Source: Ruegeria faecimaris
GTDB lineage: Bacteria > Pseudomonadota > Alphaproteobacteria > Rhodobacterales > Rhodobacteraceae
Assembly (NCBI RefSeq): GCF_900182615.1
Contig: NZ_FXTE01000007.1
Span: 62,001 to 126,000 of the forward strand
Direction: 5' to 3'
Length of the DNA: 64,000 nt
In this document: piece after piece, positions 61,072 through 64,000 of the stretch
Layout: every line of letters starts with the position of its first letter
How positions within the stretch are numbered: the first letter of the stretch is position 1
Program-made: the position numbers and the translations under genes
The notes under the pieces: generated by a model
Database searches by the model: none
What the model was told of the DNA's origin: nothing
The model's input: the letters and a program-made list of their open reading frames with translations, nothing else

Positions 61072-61611
61072 ATGACCACTATTCTCAGAGTCATCGACGC
61101 GATTGCTGGGGCGCTGGCCCTGCTGGGTCGATGCGTAATTTTTGCCCTGATCGTGGCAATGCTGTACGAGGTTGTTGCTCGCTATGCGTTTGGTGCGCCG
61201 ACGCTTTGGGCGTTTGATATCTCGTACATGCTGAACGGTTCGGTTTTTCTGCTTGGGGCGGCTTATGCCCTGCGCTGTGACGTGCATGTCAGGATCGACT
61301 TTCTGTCGCAGCGTATGCCAATGCGGGCGCAGCAGCTGTTGAACGGTGCTGTCTTTCTGTTGGTCATGACACCGATCACGACCATCTTTGCCTGGGTTGC
61401 AAGCAAAAAAGCCTGGAAAGCACTGATCACGGGAGAGGTCGAAAGCGTCAGCCCCTGGGCGCCGGTTGTCTGGCCGTTTTACACGGTCATCGCCGTTGGT
61501 CTGGCGGCCTTGGCGCTGCAATTCCTGGCTGAGGCGATCAAGTTGCTTTCGGGGCGCAAGAACCCTGGTGAGGCGCCCGGCGAACTGGACGGCATGGAAG
61601 AAAACCAATGA
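61072..61611 (+). CDS. TRAP transporter small permease subunit (DctQ family)
   Basis: A 179-residue inner-membrane protein with four predicted helices and DctQ family sequence (FALIVAMLYEVVARYAFGAPTLW, GAAYALRCDVHVRIDFL). It starts at the ATG at 61072 and overlaps the large permease gene by four bases. It pairs with the DctM subunit to form the sodium-driven membrane part of the importer. Confidence 0.88.
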   Translation: MTTILRVIDAIAGALALLGRCVIFALIVAMLYEVVARYAFGAPTLWAFDISYMLNGSVFLLGAAYALRCDVHVRIDFLSQRMPMRAQQLLNGAVFLLVMTPITTIFAWVASKKAWKALITGEVESVSPWAPVVWPFYTVIAVGLAALALQFLAEAIKLLSGRKNPGEAPGELDGMEENQ

Positions 61612-62918
61612 CACCATTACTGATGTTTGCAGCCCTTTTTGTGCTGGTCTTTGCCGGAGTGCCGGTGGCCTTTTCGCTCATCATCATCTCCGTCGCCTTT
61701 GGCTACATGGTGTTCGGCGAGCTGATCTTTTTGCAGCTTTATGGTCCGCTGCTTCATACGGCTTCGAATTTCGTACTGGCAGCAATCCCTCTGTTCATTT
61801 TCATGGGGGCGATACTTGAGCGTTCGGGGATCGCGAAACGTCTGTTCTTTGCACTGCAGTTGTGGCTGGGCGGCTTGCCCGGTGGATTGGCGCTGTCGAC
61901 GATTGCAATGTGCGCGGTTTTCGCCGCCGCATCCGGTGTTGTAGGTGCGGTCGAGATAGTTGTGGGGTTGATGGCCATCCCAGCCATGACCAAAGCGGGT
62001 TATCGTAATGACCTCATCGCGGGAACAATCTGTGCAGGGGGCTCACTGGGGACAATAATTCCACCCTCGGTCATTGTGGTCGTCTATGCGTCGATTGCGC
62101 AGCTGTCGATTGGCAAGCTGTTTGCCGCATCTATCCTGCCCGGCTTGCTGATGGTGGTGTTCTTCGTGATTTATATTTTGGTGCGCAGCATGGTCCGACC
62201 TGCTGACGCTCCTCCGTTGCCACAGGCAGAGCGCGCGATGCCAACCGGCCGTAAGATGAAGGTGACGTTGACAGCATTGTTGCCCCCGCTGGCATTGATT
62301 GTCCTGGTGCTGGGCTCGCTTCTGGCCGGTGTTGCCTCGGCTACCGAAGCTGCCGCAGTCGGGGCCGCCGGTACGATCCTGCTGGCTTTGATGTTTCGGG
62401 AACTAAACCTGAAACTGATGTCCGAGGCACTGAATGTGACCCTGCGCATCACCGCTATGATCATGTTGATCGTGGCCGGAGGCACGATGTTCACCAGCAT
62501 CTTTGCGGTCACCGGAGGCGGACAGCTGGTGCGCGATACTGTTGCCGGGATCGGGTATGGCAATGCCGGTATCATCGCATTCTTTTTGTTGGTGGTCTTT
62601 TTCGCGGGCTTTGTACTGGACTGGGTGTCGATCGTTCTGATTTTCATTCCGATCTTTGCCCCGATCGTGAAATCCGCCGGAATCGATCCGATCTGGTTTG
62701 CCATGATGGTTCTAGTGGTGATTCAGACTTCGTATCTGACACCGCCAATGGCACCGTCGATTTTCTATCTTCGCTCAATCGCTCCGCGTGACATGAGCTA
62801 TGGGCAGATGTATCGCGGCGTGTTGCCCTTTGTAGGGGCGCAAATGCTGGTTCTTTTGGTTATCATCCTGATCCCCGAAGTGGCGACATGGTTGCCAGAG
62901 ATATTGGTCGGGCTTTGA
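61608..62918 (+). CDS. TRAP transporter large permease subunit (DctM family)
   Basis: The sodium-coupled transport channel, 436 residues with about eleven helices. DctM family sequence includes GVPVAFSLIIISVAFGYM, LERSGIAKRLF, GSLGTIIPPSVIVVVYA, and QTSYLTPPMAPSIFYLRSIAP. The length is normal. The ATG overlaps the DctQ stop by four bases. It is the last gene of the plus-strand unit and faces the HxlR gene across 54 bases. Confidence 0.9.
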   Translation: MTPLLMFAALFVLVFAGVPVAFSLIIISVAFGYMVFGELIFLQLYGPLLHTASNFVLAAIPLFIFMGAILERSGIAKRLFFALQLWLGGLPGGLALSTIAMCAVFAAASGVVGAVEIVVGLMAIPAMTKAGYRNDLIAGTICAGGSLGTIIPPSVIVVVYASIAQLSIGKLFAASILPGLLMVVFFVIYILVRSMVRPADAPPLPQAERAMPTGRKMKVTLTALLPPLALIVLVLGSLLAGVASATEAAAVGAAGTILLALMFRELNLKLMSEALNVTLRITAMIMLIVAGGTMFTSIFAVTGGGQLVRDTVAGIGYGNAGIIAFFLLVVFFAGFVLDWVSIVLIFIPIFAPIVKSAGIDPIWFAMMVLVVIQTSYLTPPMAPSIFYLRSIAPRDMSYGQMYRGVLPFVGAQMLVLLVIILIPEVATWLPEILVGL

Positions 62919-62972
62919 CATAGATCTTGGTCTTGCCCCTTCAGATGCCTGGCCCCTGTTCAATGGGCTAGG

Positions 62973-63332
62973 TCATCGCCCTAGTTGTTTCGAAAGATCT
63001 TTCGGTTCCGGTAACTTGTCCGCATTCTGCGCCGCCCATTGATGCATCTCATACAGCAGTGGAAGCAGGCTTTGACCCAGAGGTGTGAGGCTGTATTCGA
63101 CATGCGGCGGTATGGTCTTGAAGTCTTTGCGAGAGACAAAGCCCGTCGTCTGCAACTCGGTCAGCTGGCGCGTCAACGTTCGATGCGTGATGCGTCCGAG
63201 GTTTCGCTGAAGCTGGTTGAACCGGCAGTCCCCCTGCGAAAGCCAGTAGATGATCAACAGCTTCCATCGACCTGAGATCGCTGAGATCAATGCTTCGATC
63301 TGACAATGATCCTCTAACTCATCATGTTTCAA
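62973..63332 (-). CDS. HxlR-family transcriptional regulator
   Basis: A 119-residue winged-helix regulator with the HxlR signature cysteine near the N-terminus (HCQIEALISAISGRWKLLIIYWL) and the recognition helix THRTLTRQLTELQTTGFVSR. The start is a TTG at 63332, preceded by AGGA. No in-frame ATG is near. Members often sense electrophiles or redox changes through that cysteine. It is divergent from a flavin oxidoreductase gene, and a short palindrome lies between them, so it likely controls that gene. Confidence 0.85.
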   Translation of the reverse strand: MKHDELEDHCQIEALISAISGRWKLLIIYWLSQGDCRFNQLQRNLGRITHRTLTRQLTELQTTGFVSRKDFKTIPPHVEYSLTPLGQSLLPLLYEMHQWAAQNADKLPEPKDLSKQLGR

Positions 63333-63357
63333 GGTAGTATCCTATATGACCGTACTT

Positions 63358-63369
63358 GTTCGTGTGAAC
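63358..63369. promoter_or_regulatory. Candidate HxlR operator
   Basis: GTTCGTGTGAAC has perfect GTTC/GAAC arms around GTGT and sits in the 87-base gap between the hxlR-type gene and the divergent oxidoreductase. Size and location suit a dimeric winged-helix repressor. Assignment to this protein is inferred. Confidence 0.4.
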
Positions 63370-63419
63370 GTGCAATTTTAGATAGTGGTCAGAACGTTAT
63401 GCCGCAACGGGGGGACCCT

Positions 63420-64000
63420 ATGGCGAAGAAGAAAATTGTGATCATTGGCGGGGGATATGTCGGGTTTGAAGTTGCCCGGGAACTGGACGCTTGCGCGGAC
63501 GTCACCCTGATTGAGCAACGCGAAGCGTTCGTGCATCCGCCTGCAGCGATCCGCGCGCTGGTTGAACCCGCCTTGCTGGACCAGATCATCCTGCCATACG
63601 ACAATCTGCTGCAATCGGGTAAGGTCGTGCGTGGGCGCGCCGTTTCGGTCTCTGAAACCGAGGTCACTTTGGAATCTGGAGCTGTCTTTCCGGCGGACTA
63701 TATCCTGATCGCCACCGGATCATCCTATGCAGCGCCGTTCAAGCCGTCGGGTGACAGCATTGCGGATTTTCAGCAAGCGAGCAAAGACGTCAGCGCGCAA
63801 CTGGCCAAGGCGAATTCAGTTGTGATCGTAGGGGCAGGCGCTGTCGGTACAGAGCTTGCGGGCGAAACAGCCTCGGCACATCCGGGTAAATCCATCACCT
63901 TGGTTTCGTCGGATGATACCTTGTTTCCCAAGTACCCGGCCAAGCTAGGCGCGCAACTCAAAGGTAAATTGGAACGGCTGGGCGTCACTGTCATTCTCGG
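63420..64000 (+). CDS. FAD/NAD(P)-dependent oxidoreductase (AIF/FSP1- or NDH-2-like), cut by the window end
   Basis: The N-terminal 193 residues of a pyridine-nucleotide-disulfide oxidoreductase-fold protein. It has a first Rossmann motif IIGGGYVGFEVARELD, the FAD-site ILIATGSSY, and a second dinucleotide fold VVIVGAGAVGTELAGE for NAD(P)H. No redox CxxxxC motif is seen in the visible part, which points to the FSP1/AIFM2 and NDH-2 kind of NADH:quinone oxidoreductase. I chose the ATG at 63420, with GGGGG upstream. An in-frame ATG at 63399 is possible. The C-terminus lies beyond the window. Confidence 0.8.
   Translation, partial: MAKKKIVIIGGGYVGFEVARELDACADVTLIEQREAFVHPPAAIRALVEPALLDQIILPYDNLLQSGKVVRGRAVSVSETEVTLESGAVFPADYILIATGSSYAAPFKPSGDSIADFQQASKDVSAQLAKANSVVIVGAGAVGTELAGETASAHPGKSITLVSSDDTLFPKYPAKLGAQLKGKLERLGVTVIL

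Noticed and set aside
1..64000. Mobile elements, phage genes, CRISPR arrays, tRNA or rRNA genes
   Set aside because: I found no transposase or integrase frame, no regularly spaced direct repeats, and no recognisable tRNA or rRNA sequence when reading through the gaps. A tRNA scan was not possible.

Overview
The window reads as a chromosomal accessory/catabolic region of a marine alphaproteobacterium, most likely a Roseobacter-group Rhodobacteraceae. The reasons are fairly high GC, tightly packed operons joined by ATGA or TGATG overlaps, and the gene content: hmu haem uptake, many substrate-binding-protein transporters, a TRAP transporter, betaine/methylated-amine enzymes and aerobic 2-aminobenzoyl-CoA catabolism. 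I see no rRNA, tRNA, insertion sequence, phage gene or CRISPR array. The taxonomic call is an inference from gene content.

Layout. (1) 9-8772: two divergent haem operons, hmuSTUV on the minus strand and TonB-dependent receptor, a small periplasmic protein, ExbB, two ExbD and TonB on the plus strand. (2) 8839-15350 (minus): a ROK regulator, an M20 hydrolase and a sugar-type ABC transporter with a YhfX-type PLP enzyme inside the operon. (3) 15578-22325: an unusual five-gene minus-strand operon (aldehyde dehydrogenase, divergent M19 protein, unknown 562-residue protein, DUF3726 protein, Ldh-family reductase) with a divergent LysR gene. (4) 22667-32503: a betaine-type ABC transporter behind a candidate structured leader, two convergent ureohydrolases, a non-pyrrolysine MttB-family methyltransferase and a dimethylglycine-dehydrogenase-like flavoprotein, followed by LysR and LacI regulators. 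(5) 34848-47322: a near-complete CoA-dependent anthranilate (2-aminobenzoate) operon with its own branched-chain-type ABC transporter, MarR regulator, thioesterase and Rid protein. (6) 48160-56114 (minus): a peptide ABC transporter with aminopeptidase P and an XRE-cupin regulator. (7) 56274-62918: a GntR regulator, hydroxyproline-type deaminase, alpha-ketoglutarate-semialdehyde dehydrogenase and TRAP transporter. (8) 62973-64000: an HxlR regulator divergent from a truncated FAD/NAD oxidoreductase.

How it fits together. Most of the window scavenges small nitrogenous solutes (haem, betaines, guanidino compounds, anthranilate, peptides, hydroxyproline-like imino acids) and sends the products to central metabolism. 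Each unit has its own transporter and regulator, and I could locate plausible operators for several of them. All five binding-protein-dependent solute importers with an adjacent membrane or ATPase gene (excluding haem) carry a strong stem-loop just after the binding-protein gene, which suggests a shared mRNA-processing way of overproducing the binding protein.

The best candidate for an under-described system is 15578-26314. An Ldh-type reductase, a DUF3726 protein resembling the N-terminus of that reductase, an M19 relative without its usual metal ligands, an unknown protein and an aldehyde dehydrogenase lie beside a betaine transporter. Together they could dismantle a cyclic N-methylated carboxylate such as homarine, but that substrate is a hypothesis.
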